The notes below the pieces were generated by a model that had not been told where the DNA came from, searched no databases, and saw nothing but the letters and a program-made list of their open reading frames with translations. Below are positions 34,801 to 40,881 of a stretch of DNA of 64,000 bases, one piece after another (positions within the stretch are counted from its first letter, which is position 1; each line of letters opens with the position of its first letter). The DNA is from a virus: positions 1 to 64,000 of IMG/VR virus record IMGVR_UViG_3300011115_000575, one strand, 5' to 3'. The translations under genes and the position numbers were made by a program.

Positions 34801-35512
34801 TTCGCCAAATACCATCATTCCCAATCCTAATATATATTTCAAGGTATTCAGCAAAATATGGGCTTCCTGATACATTGAATGTTAATACATAACTTGATGT
34901 CCCTTTCTCCCCTTTATATACTTGACTATAATTACCTAATACCGAATATTCTTTATTTTTATATTGATATCTACTTGCAAATTGAAAATCATTTGATTCA
35001 AGAAAGTCAATCCCTGTGCCAATTGTTTTTGCAATACTAACAACATTATTAGGAGTGTCTTTCTGTAACTTTAAATCTAATATTGTACGAGTCCCTGTTA
35101 TTATATCTGTTGTTGGGCAAATAAGAACCGTGCCCTCTTCTGCATAATTCCACACAATAGAAGTTCCAATTATTTTTAAATCGGGTACAAATGTAGTTGA
35201 AACTAAATGAGTATATGTAACTAATGTAGTCTTAGTATCTAATGTTGTGGGAATCTTATAAATAGATGCTGTACTTCCATTATTACCAAGAACATAAATT
35301 GTACCATCAACATCTTGTGTTGTAGCTAATATGTTTGTAATAGAAACTCCCGAAGTTCTAATTGATTCTAACAAACGTACAGCTCCCGCACCACCTGACT
35401 TACCAAAGTCAAATACAATATTAGATGCTGAAGAATAATCTCCTTCTGGTAAATTGTTTGGATCAAAATCTTTATTCAAACCACCTGATGCTCTGAGACT
35501 TACCTTAGCCAT
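31823..35512 (-). CDS. Tail nozzle / tail tubular protein B-like, 1229 aa
   Basis: The N-terminus (SLRASGGLNKDFDPNNLPEGDYSSASN) and the C-terminal part (MNYKGNIWWWDDFNKKVVKYTPDG) recall podovirus tail tube or nozzle proteins with a beta-propeller body, as in crAss-like phages. The length is large but in range for that group. It is followed by the internal virion genes and preceded by connector/ring proteins, matching the usual tail order. A CCGGATCCC copy (33612) lies within it. Confidence 0.7.
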   Translation of the reverse strand: MAKVSLRASGGLNKDFDPNNLPEGDYSSASNIVFDFGKSGGAGAVRLLESIRTSGVSITNILATTQDVDGTIYVLGNNGSTASIYKIPTTLDTKTTLVTYTHLVSTTFVPDLKIIGTSIVWNYAEEGTVLICPTTDIITGTRTILDLKLQKDTPNNVVSIAKTIGTGIDFLESNDFQFASRYQYKNKEYSVLGNYSQVYKGEKGTSSYVLTFNVSGSPYFAEYLEIYIRIGNDGIWRRISTQLISTIATFTWVGQTYESLDIVTTGNPYDAVPVNAKHIEIAKNRIFLANIKDDYDMSSANLDFTLSSASGYTLPSGGLYNSYISGSPLTTPTSSETGSDYVKPFVNNSVYGVGIAFYDSALKTRGVEKFEKFTTGNFAYPIIPTFTVTLNAGYVKPSWAKFAQLVYTKNISKSYFYEGYASNIYFQVTQTDTNLVTKATTELLVSSQSVTADQLKSIKYFVVDLMGMYRAGYIYTVEQGDRITVNTPNGLLDLKIVGQDNNLIYCEYTGGAMTNTTIPDPKLLYFEIYTPKQIQEDQSLVFYEYGNLIDISAWAASSSKTVSATGTLNNGAASKFIGDAVFSKLEMPTYTTAPFLYNTQRTVPAIIGAGIDENIITVINANINSLANSTAGSGSPTDKTDIPTIVNISTNGDSSTIVDSSSAFKIAGFYDIGVQKAGTNRLTVVYNLTATKVLILNGGGAGGSATWSLKAQVFRTPYNNTTNKYDVASEKIGKSFDVFPQATLTSDTGSGGTTEPALATQIIELNTGITKPFEANDKFHIELALSLISTGDVSSSQITISKTSSSTYGINITLNGNRTIPKVITTYDNNSTVSTTNTKYLIRSISNATSNKYWNTSAGKPSIISTSSVSTRRTNTIRYGGNYVSGTNINNTCSFFALDSNDVAIENGEITGLERASRLQGNGSMLLVLCQKESAYIMMGEQELSQGNNSSVYALTNNMIGTIRNFGNNLGMLDKTSVMNYKGNIWWWDDFNKKVVKYTPDGLEIVSDTYMRSYFLAKSGVANFSYDPFYNMCYVAIGSDTTSAGYSDNLKRWIAESYNLKSDFAESYGDKIILFKSGVMYKPIANTTTNDYNHLFGTEYNGSITFTLNSRLPIHPLNVSVTHDMNVVDWSVTTNYVKSNLLTIDITNENGQATSLVESNFLMEDNRLYAHILRDANSQRGGVAVPNAIIEGDYIVGYLNKFVVTLKDKSQNMRINSIDVEIAPVSGHS

Positions 35513-35537
35513 TTGTTAAATGTTAAATTCTTGTTTG

Positions 35538-36296
35538 TTAATTCTTTATACTTCCGTGAATACCTCTTCTTGTAGCTCCAATGATATCAGCATAATCCAT
35601 TGAATTCATTCTAGCTCTAAATATTCTACGAGCATTATCGTACTCTTGTTTAGCTAATTGATATTTGCCTAACGTAGTACCTTCAGCTTTTACCGCCATC
35701 ATTTGTATGTATTTTGTAATTACATCTGTAGCGTAAGGTGTTACGAGATTAGCTGTAGACCTAGATACTGCAGAAGTAATATATGATAAAGTAACTTCCG
35801 TAAGAGCCATTGTATTTGAAAATACAATTTCAGAGTTAGTTGTATCAATATCATACACCAATAATGGCTTGCGTTGTTTACCATAATACCTTCCAACTAA
35901 TTCCCCTCTTGTATTTAAATTATTTGCACCAGAAATTAAGTTATAATTAAATTCTGCATCATAATTAATGTTAGTATCAGTAGGATACGGGATCCGGTTT
36001 CCACTATCATCATAATTATAAATTTTATTTAATGCTCTATCTCTTTCTAAAGGAAGTAATCTTTCTCCGTGTTTTGCTGAAACATCAACTACATCAATAA
36101 AATCATTAGGAAGAACAGCTCTTTGATAAGAAGTTGTACTCAATACCACCATTTTAACATTACCCATACTAAAGTCCATTGACAACTCGTCTGTAATCCT
36201 TAGTGCGTGGTGTAAGTACCTTGTGTAGTAATGAAGAGGAAGACCGTTGTCTAACAACGCATCTCTAACAATTATATTTATAGACTTAGTTTTCAT
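35538..36296 (-). CDS. Head-to-tail connector or ring protein, 252 aa
   Basis: Not a firm family match. The N-terminus (NIIVRDALLDNGLPLHYYTRYLHHALR) and C-terminal RRGIHGSIKN tail resemble adaptor/ring proteins of Bacteroidota podoviruses. It lies between the nozzle gene and another ring-type gene. A copy of the 9-mer at 35989 encodes N-R-I-P here, in sense with the gene. Confidence 0.55.
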   Translation of the reverse strand: MKTKSINIIVRDALLDNGLPLHYYTRYLHHALRITDELSMDFSMGNVKMVVLSTTSYQRAVLPNDFIDVVDVSAKHGERLLPLERDRALNKIYNYDDSGNRIPYPTDTNINYDAEFNYNLISGANNLNTRGELVGRYYGKQRKPLLVYDIDTTNSEIVFSNTMALTEVTLSYITSAVSRSTANLVTPYATDVITKYIQMMAVKAEGTTLGKYQLAKQEYDNARRIFRARMNSMDYADIIGATRRGIHGSIKN

Positions 36297-36298
36297 AT

Positions 36299-36940
36299 CT
36301 ATTGACCTTCTTGTTGACTAGCCATTTCAGCTTGTGAAACTCTACCTCCGCTAATTATATTTAATACTTCTGTAATTACAGCAGACTCTACTTCAGGAGA
36401 TATAGGTAACATATCGTTGTCCCCAAATTGAGAAAAGTCAGATGCTAGTATGTTTATAATAACAGAAGTTATTGAACCGTTTCCTACTAATGTAATGTCC
36501 TTTGTAAAGTAAACTCTCTTGTTCTGTACATAGTAACCAATCTGTCCTTCTAAGTAACTTAGGTTAGCCCCTTGGAATACTAGTACGTCTTGTGCGGGGA
36601 TAGGTATGTAGGGAGTCATTGCTGCATTAGATGCGGCTATACTCCATATTCCCATATTCAATGGCAATGTTAGTGGTATAACGGGCAACGTTGCATAAGA
36701 ACGACTATTGCCTGAGTCAGATACTACTGTTGCGGTATATTCAATAAGACTACACTTAGGAATATCTACTAATCCTGCCTTAAATGACTCAGCTACTTCA
36801 AGTTTTAATATCTTGTTAATAGCTTGATTTACAAGGAGCATTACCTCCCTTAAATCAATAACGTCCGAGGGGTTATCTTTGTCTAAAAAGCGAGCATAAA
36901 TACGCTGAATTTGCTCGGATAAAATATACTTTGTAGTCAT
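36299..36940 (-). CDS. Putative ring/connector protein, 213 aa
   Basis: Not firmly recognised. The mixed alpha/beta protein has a helical N-terminus (QIQRIYARFLDKDNPSDVID). It is next to a GIY-YIG endonuclease gene with which it shares base 36940. Its position between the 224-aa and 252-aa connector proteins supports a structural role. Confidence 0.5.
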   Translation of the reverse strand: MTTKYILSEQIQRIYARFLDKDNPSDVIDLREVMLLVNQAINKILKLEVAESFKAGLVDIPKCSLIEYTATVVSDSGNSRSYATLPVIPLTLPLNMGIWSIAASNAAMTPYIPIPAQDVLVFQGANLSYLEGQIGYYVQNKRVYFTKDITLVGNGSITSVIINILASDFSQFGDNDMLPISPEVESAVITEVLNIISGGRVSQAEMASQQEGQ

Positions 36941-37605
36941 TATGCGTATCTTAAATATGTGTCATTTTTACCTTTGCCATTTAATTTACTTCTTAATGTA
37001 GAGTAAATAATTTGATAGGCTTCCGATGCCTCTTTCATTGTGTCATAAAAAACCCCATTTTGTTCATTTATTAAAATCTTGAACCTTTTGCTATTAACTC
37101 CTGATATACTTTCTAATATTGCATTTCTAGTATTGTCTGGCATATCCTTCCCGAAATTCCAATGTTTTTCTTTAGATTGAGCTAGTGACATTTTTATTTT
37201 TGTTTCTATTGTATGTAATTTGCCAAGCATTTTATTTCTGACGTGCTCTGCCATTTTTCTCCCTTTTAATTTGTTGCTATGAGAAATTCTCCATTCTTCT
37301 GTTGGGCAATACCCACATACTCCATCTCCTCCATCAGTCATATTGCAAAGTATACCATCTTTATTTTTAGATTTTCTTTTATATAAAGATATTAACTCCT
37401 TTTCTTTTATACACGCATTATTCCAATCTAATTCATCAAATAAAATTTCAACCTTATAATCACTATTTTCAACTATTCTAGTCCAATGTATATTTCTATT
37501 TTTCTTAGAAAACGCTCTATTAAATTTTCCATTATCATCGCTTCCAATTCCAATGTAAAATGGTTCATTTTTATCTAATCTTATATGCCTATATACGTAT
37601 GCCAT
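36940..37605 (-). CDS. GIY-YIG homing endonuclease, 221 aa
   Basis: The N-terminus has the GIY-YIG pattern in the form VYRHI...FYIGIG. It continues through a middle region with NUMOD3-like repeats (SHSNKLKGRKMAEHVRNKM) and a C-terminal NUMOD1-like segment. It is precisely inserted between two structural genes: its start and stop each share a base with a neighbour. This is the typical situation of a free-standing homing endonuclease. It cuts DNA in phages lacking the insertion, helping to spread itself. Confidence 0.85.
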   Translation of the reverse strand: MAYVYRHIRLDKNEPFYIGIGSDDNGKFNRAFSKKNRNIHWTRIVENSDYKVEILFDELDWNNACIKEKELISLYKRKSKNKDGILCNMTDGGDGVCGYCPTEEWRISHSNKLKGRKMAEHVRNKMLGKLHTIETKIKMSLAQSKEKHWNFGKDMPDNTRNAILESISGVNSKRFKILINEQNGVFYDTMKEASEAYQIIYSTLRSKLNGKGKNDTYLRYA

Positions 37606-38279
37606 TATCTCTCATCGTTTCGCTGGTTACCATCTTTTATTTGTTCCGTTTGAATAAGAACAGGATTTTCTAATGTTACCCCTAAGTACATTAAAGTTCT
37701 TGCATAAATGTCACCCAAGAATCTATCTGAAATATCTAAGTCTACAGAACCAGAAGATGTATAAGTTATATTACCATTAGATGTGGTATAAGCATAAACT
37801 GCTACGTCTGGCTTCTTTACATAAACAAGTGTATATGCATAGTTGCCTGATACGGGTACAGGAGAAAATTGAATCTTAGGAGCGTTTGTGCTATCTAAAT
37901 AAATAGTTGCCGCAGGGTATGAAGTGCTTGGGGTTATTATCTTAGAGTTTGTTACCTCTAGAAACTGGTCCCAATTATATAACGTACCTTCAATTAAATT
38001 GCCATCAACTGTTATATAAACAGTTAACCCCTCTAAATAATCAGCAGGTAAGGACTGAATGCCTGTCGAAGAACCAACTGTAAAAGAAGTTCTTTTGGTT
38101 AGTAAGTGGTCGTAGTCAAAATGCTTTGTCTTCTTGAACTTAAAAACAACGGCTGAAATCCAATCGGAAACAGCTCTGTTTAAGTACATATCTATGTCTG
38201 CTGGAGAAGCAAATCCCCCTTTGTTCTTTTTTAGAATGCTTCTAATAAACTTATGTGCTTCATTGATTGAAACTGCCAT
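37605..38279 (-). CDS. Head-tail connector protein, 224 aa
   Basis: The N-terminus (SINEAHKFIRSILKKNKGGFASPADIDMYLN) is typical of connector/adaptor proteins in Bacteroidota podoviruses. The remainder is a beta-rich domain. It is the first gene of the structural block read from the 38303-38334 promoter candidate. Confidence 0.55.
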   Translation of the reverse strand: MAVSINEAHKFIRSILKKNKGGFASPADIDMYLNRAVSDWISAVVFKFKKTKHFDYDHLLTKRTSFTVGSSTGIQSLPADYLEGLTVYITVDGNLIEGTLYNWDQFLEVTNSKIITPSTSYPAATIYLDSTNAPKIQFSPVPVSGNYAYTLVYVKKPDVAVYAYTTSNGNITYTSSGSVDLDISDRFLGDIYARTLMYLGVTLENPVLIQTEQIKDGNQRNDER

Positions 38280-38302
38280 TATATTATTCTTTTAATTTAG
38301 AC

Positions 38303-38334
38303 CAAAGTTAATGATTTTTTGTTATATACGACAA
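38303..38334 (-). promoter_or_regulatory. Promoter for connector/tail operon
   Basis: On the minus strand TTG (38334-38332), a 21-base spacer and TAACTTTG (38310-38303) fit the Bacteroidota consensus. The start would fall about 20 bases upstream of the ATG at 38279. The -33 region overlaps an inverted repeat. Confidence 0.55.
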
Positions 38335-38363
38335 TCCCCCAACTCATAGAATCAAGGGATTGT
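38331..38363. repeat. Inverted repeat ACAATCCC...GGGATTGT
   Basis: Perfect 8-base arms (38331-38338 and 38356-38363) separated by 17 bases. It overlaps the -33 region of the tail promoter and could be an operator. The absence of a T-tract makes a terminator less likely. Confidence 0.45.
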
Positions 38364-38389
38364 TAAAATATTCAATGAAAAAACTTGTA

Positions 38390-38527
38390 TTATTTACCCT
38401 GCCCTACATAAGGCTTACTGTAGTTCTTGCTACCCTTAGCAGAAGAAGTCTTAGTTTTTGCGTGGATACCCTTGTTGTTCTTCTTAGGTTTACTTTTAAA
38501 TATTGTAACGTTTAGTGCCTTTGCCAT
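38390..38527 (-). CDS. Conserved small basic phage protein, 45 aa
   Basis: Lys-rich product with the motif KKNNKGIHAKTKTSSAKGS and a KPYVGQGK end. This pattern of GIH-x-KTKTS then SKNY and GQGK recurs in very small proteins of Bacteroidota phages near structural genes (from memory). Function unknown. Confidence 0.6.
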   Translation of the reverse strand: MAKALNVTIFKSKPKKNNKGIHAKTKTSSAKGSKNYSKPYVGQGK

Positions 38528-38566
38528 AAGTTTAATTTATTTAAACGGTGCTCCCATTAGTTTAAT

Positions 38567-39046
38567 TTATTTCCCAAATATATACTTAAAGTATAAAAAT
38601 CCCAAGATAATTAAACTCTCAAATATAAATGCAGTAACTAACCAAGATGGGTACGTCACCTTTGTCACAATTTTTGTAGAATTTGTGACATCAGAAGTTT
38701 CCTTATAACGATACTTTTTCTCATATACGCTCTTAATAGAATCAATATTTACAGTAGCTTGAATCTTGCCCCTGTAAGACCTTATAATAACCTTGCCTTG
38801 TGGTAGTGTTATCTTTGAGTAGAAAGTCGTTAAGATGCCCAAGGAATCGCAAGGGTTGTCTATTGTTAGCGTGTCGTGTACGGCATTATATTTAGTAATA
38901 ACTCTTTCGTTATGTACCGTATCAATGCGTATCTTTTCGGATACAACTGTTACTACCTTAGATGGCTTACAGGACACAGTAATTAAAATGATAAATAATA
39001 TCAAGTAACTCGGCAAATTTCCGAATTTGGCACGTTTATTTTTCAT
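38567..39046 (-). CDS. Single-protein (u-)spanin-like lysis protein, 159 aa
   Basis: The protein has an N-terminal signal with a lipobox-like end (LILFIILITVSC, Cys26), so it could be lipidated and sent to the outer membrane. A C-terminal transmembrane helix spans residues about 135-156. A lipoprotein with a C-terminal membrane anchor is the architecture of unimolecular spanins, which fuse inner and outer membranes at the end of lysis. The gene directly follows the lysozyme gene, overlapping it by 11 bases. No sequence family is claimed; the call rests on topology and context. Confidence 0.7.
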   Translation of the reverse strand: MKNKRAKFGNLPSYLILFIILITVSCKPSKVVTVVSEKIRIDTVHNERVITKYNAVHDTLTIDNPCDSLGILTTFYSKITLPQGKVIIRSYRGKIQATVNIDSIKSVYEKKYRYKETSDVTNSTKIVTKVTYPSWLVTAFIFESLIILGFLYFKYIFGK

Positions 39047-39500
39047 TAAAGTATAGTTTAATTTCTGCTATTCTTCTATTCCTTAGTCCTACATTAACAA
39101 CTCCGTTTACTTTAGTCCACCTCATAAACTGAGCCTTTATTTCGTCGTCAGACTTGTAAGCATTAATATACTTTAGTAGCGTAGATTTATTTAAAGCGTT
39201 TGTCCCGCAATTATATGCAAAGCACACCAAAGCGTCGAATTCGTTCTGTTTTATATCATCTCGCGTATAACTATCTACACTTCTCTCAAAATGAACGAGT
39301 ACGTCTTCCATTAAACAAGAGGCTTCATATTCGCTAATAGGCTTGTCTGACAAGTGAACTCTTTTACCATCCCTGTAATAAGTAGAACCGTATCCAATAG
39401 TTGCTACATCTGCCCCATCTAAATAAGGCTTTGCCCTAAATCCCTCTAGGTGTTTTAGTACGGTTAGACCGTTAGTACTAATCTTAGTTATCCTCTCCAT
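39036..39500 (-). CDS. GH24 (T4-type) lysozyme, 154 aa
   Basis: T4-lysozyme-type endolysin. Glu19 in HLEGFRAKPYLD, Asp28 and Thr34 have the same 9- and 6-residue spacing as the T4 triad Glu11/Asp20/Thr26. FNAL-like QNEFDALVCFAYNCG and a TKVNGVVNVGLRNRR segment are also typical. It would cut glycosidic bonds in host peptidoglycan. No signal peptide is visible, so it needs the holin-like membrane proteins encoded just upstream. Confidence 0.88.
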   Translation of the reverse strand: MERITKISTNGLTVLKHLEGFRAKPYLDGADVATIGYGSTYYRDGKRVHLSDKPISEYEASCLMEDVLVHFERSVDSYTRDDIKQNEFDALVCFAYNCGTNALNKSTLLKYINAYKSDDEIKAQFMRWTKVNGVVNVGLRNRRIAEIKLYFNEK

Positions 39501-39711
39501 CTGGATTATCTACTTTTCTATGTCTTCTATTTGCAAACTTTGCTGCCGTTGCGTTTGTTAATGACGCAGCTAATATTCCTAGTACAATGTTCTGTAGTCC
39601 ATCATTTGTTGGATAAGCTAACAATAGCCCAAAAACAACAAAAGACCCAATAATAGATATGAGTCTTGTATGAGAATACTTTCCTTCGTTTTTAAAGAAA
39701 TCAGTCAACAT
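39484..39711 (-). CDS. Holin-like membrane protein, 75 aa
   Basis: The start at 39711 is preferred because it gives an 11-base overlap with the previous gene; an earlier in-frame codon lies inside that gene. The product has two hydrophobic segments (residues about 18-33 and 38-55), a short charged start and a highly charged tail. It overlaps the lysozyme gene by 17 bases. The two-helix shape and position fit a holin or holin partner. Confidence 0.6.
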   Translation of the reverse strand: MLTDFFKNEGKYSHTRLISIIGSFVVFGLLLAYPTNDGLQNIVLGILAASLTNATAAKFANRRHRKVDNPDGEDN

Positions 39712-39898
39712 CTTTCTTAGTCTTGATAACTTGCTCTGTCTTGTAGTAGTAGTACCTGATAGCAAATGAACCTGATATGATTGCAACTATTCCTGCTACA
39801 ATCCCTACCATACTTTGGATGCTTGCTAGAGAAACAGCGGCACTAATCAAACTAAGAGTTACGTTTATTATTCCTGTTTCTGGACTGCTATTGTTCAT
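39701..39898 (-). CDS. Holin or antiholin-like membrane protein, 65 aa
   Basis: Two hydrophobic helices (residues about 10-28 and 30-48) followed by a basic tail (TEQVIKTKKD). It starts just downstream of a well-formed promoter with an overlapping palindrome and overlaps the next membrane protein gene. Together with the 75-aa protein it probably forms the membrane part of the lysis system; which one makes the hole cannot be told. Confidence 0.6.
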   Translation of the reverse strand: MNNSSPETGIINVTLSLISAAVSLASIQSMVGIVAGIVAIISGSFAIRYYYYKTEQVIKTKKDVD

Positions 39899-39903
39899 TT
39901 ATC

Positions 39904-39921
39904 TTGTAAGTTACCTTACAA
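39904..39921. promoter_or_regulatory. Palindrome overlapping lysis promoter (operator candidate)
   Basis: TTGTAAG-TTAC-CTTACAA is a perfect 7-bp palindrome. It overlaps the -7 element of the lysis promoter by 3 bases and covers the expected start site. A regulator bound here would block lysis gene transcription. As RNA it could also form a 5' hairpin. Confidence 0.55.
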
Positions 39922-39949
39922 AGATAAACTAGAATAATCCTATCTCAAA
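39919..39949 (-). promoter_or_regulatory. Lysis promoter TTTG-N19-TATCTTTG
   Basis: On the minus strand TTTG (39949-39946), a 19-base spacer and TATCTTTG (39926-39919) match the Bacteroidota consensus exactly. The leader before the ATG at 39898 would be only about 15 bases. Confidence 0.75.
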
Positions 39950-40074
39950 ATCTTTTTATATGTAATCTCCCAATCATTTTGGAATTTCCAAATTTTATAC
40001 ACCAAGAAGGCGATAGTACCTATACATATCGCCCCCCAAGATATAGCAAACCAAATTAATTGGTTATTAGTCAT
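39940..40074 (-). CDS. Single-pass membrane peptide, 44 aa
   Basis: The start codon overlaps the preceding stop (ATGACTAA). The product has one strong hydrophobic helix (residues about 6-25), then a Trp/Lys-rich hydrophilic end. Located at the head of the lysis cassette, it could be an additional lysis protein or antiholin. The function is not proven. Confidence 0.5.
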   Translation of the reverse strand: MTNNQLIWFAISWGAICIGTIAFLVYKIWKFQNDWEITYKKILR

Positions 40075-40516
40075 TTTCTTTAGTTAATTCTTCCTTAACT
40101 AATTTGAATACCAAGTTATAGTTTCCTTCAGAATCTATCTTCTCTAAGTCAGCTACAGTCAAAGGATTGTATTCAACCTCTTCTTCTTCAGATAATAACT
40201 TAGCCCACTCGTCTTGGAACTCAATAAACTTAGGATTAACCTTTGTTTTCTCCTCGTCTAAGAACGTTTCAATACCGATGCTACCATCCTTCTCTTCGCC
40301 AAACTTCTTGATAAGCTCATCACGCAAAGTCTCGATAGTTTTCTTCTTAGCAGTTAACTTATCAGATAACTTTGTTAACCAATACTTAGTAGCTAAGTTT
40401 AATTTTTCTTTAAGAAATCCTGATAAAATTTGTTCTCCTGATTGAGGATTTACATAGCCATTTAACTCGGCTTCTAATGTTAGCAATTCTGCTAATGACA
40501 ATTTAATCTTTTCCAT
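40067..40516 (-). CDS. Hypothetical coiled-coil protein, 149 aa
   Basis: Not recognised. Lys/Glu-rich helical protein with a coiled-coil-like region (residues about 48-72) and an acidic tail. It has its own promoter-like element at 40538-40545. Its late context suggests virion assembly or a lysis-related role, but nothing specific is visible. Confidence 0.55.
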   Translation of the reverse strand: MEKIKLSLAELLTLEAELNGYVNPQSGEQILSGFLKEKLNLATKYWLTKLSDKLTAKKKTIETLRDELIKKFGEEKDGSIGIETFLDEEKTKVNPKFIEFQDEWAKLLSEEEEVEYNPLTVADLEKIDSEGNYNLVFKLVKEELTKEND

Positions 40517-40537
40517 TCTGTTTGATTTAAAATTTTA

Positions 40538-40545
40538 CAAATATA
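40538..40545 (-). promoter_or_regulatory. -7 element TATATTTG
   Basis: TATATTTG on the minus strand, about 22 bases upstream of the ATG at 40516. No clear -33 TTTG is seen. Confidence 0.5.
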
Positions 40546-40548
40546 GTA

Positions 40549-40812
40549 CTAATTCTCCCATTTTTCTAGTGGGCACTTCTGTTCTTTTGGACTGTCTATT
40601 GGTGTATATATCTTACCTTGTAGAGGGCATCCACAGCTACCGCATAAGAAGTAGTTGTTAACTAATCCTCCTGTCATATTCTTTACGTCAACTTCTTGTA
40701 GTGATGGGCAAGTAGAACAAACTGCTGAACGCTTGTCAGCTAATTCTTTCTGTTCGTCTGTATGAAAAACGGCTATACCCCAAGCCTTTGCAATTGTTAA
40801 GAATTTATTCAT
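40549..40812 (-). CDS. Small Cys-rich zinc-ribbon-like protein, 87 aa
   Basis: Cys residues occur in CSTCPS, FLCGSCGCPL and KCPLEKW, enough for one or two zinc sites. Proteins of this pattern, with CGxCGCPLxxK followed by KCPxxKW, are common in phages (from memory) without a known function. Two promoter-like elements lie just upstream. Confidence 0.65.
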   Translation of the reverse strand: MNKFLTIAKAWGIAVFHTDEQKELADKRSAVCSTCPSLQEVDVKNMTGGLVNNYFLCGSCGCPLQGKIYTPIDSPKEQKCPLEKWEN

Positions 40813-40832
40813 CTTAATTTTGTTTGGTTGTG

Positions 40833-40863
40833 CAAATGTAATCTGTTTTGTTGTGCAAATATA
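40833..40863 (-). promoter_or_regulatory. Tandem -7 elements with GCACAAC
   Basis: On the minus strand TATATTTGCACAACA (40863 downward) and TACATTTGCACAACC (40840 downward) form two nearly identical elements 23 bases apart, upstream of the ATG at 40812. They could be alternative starts, or a duplicated promoter. Confidence 0.6.
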
Positions 40864-40881
40864 ATAATAAAAACAATAATA

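Noticed and set aside
38427-38708. 93-codon plus-strand frame over the small basic protein and spanin genes
   Set aside because: It is antisense to two better-supported minus-strand genes and has no promoter or leader.
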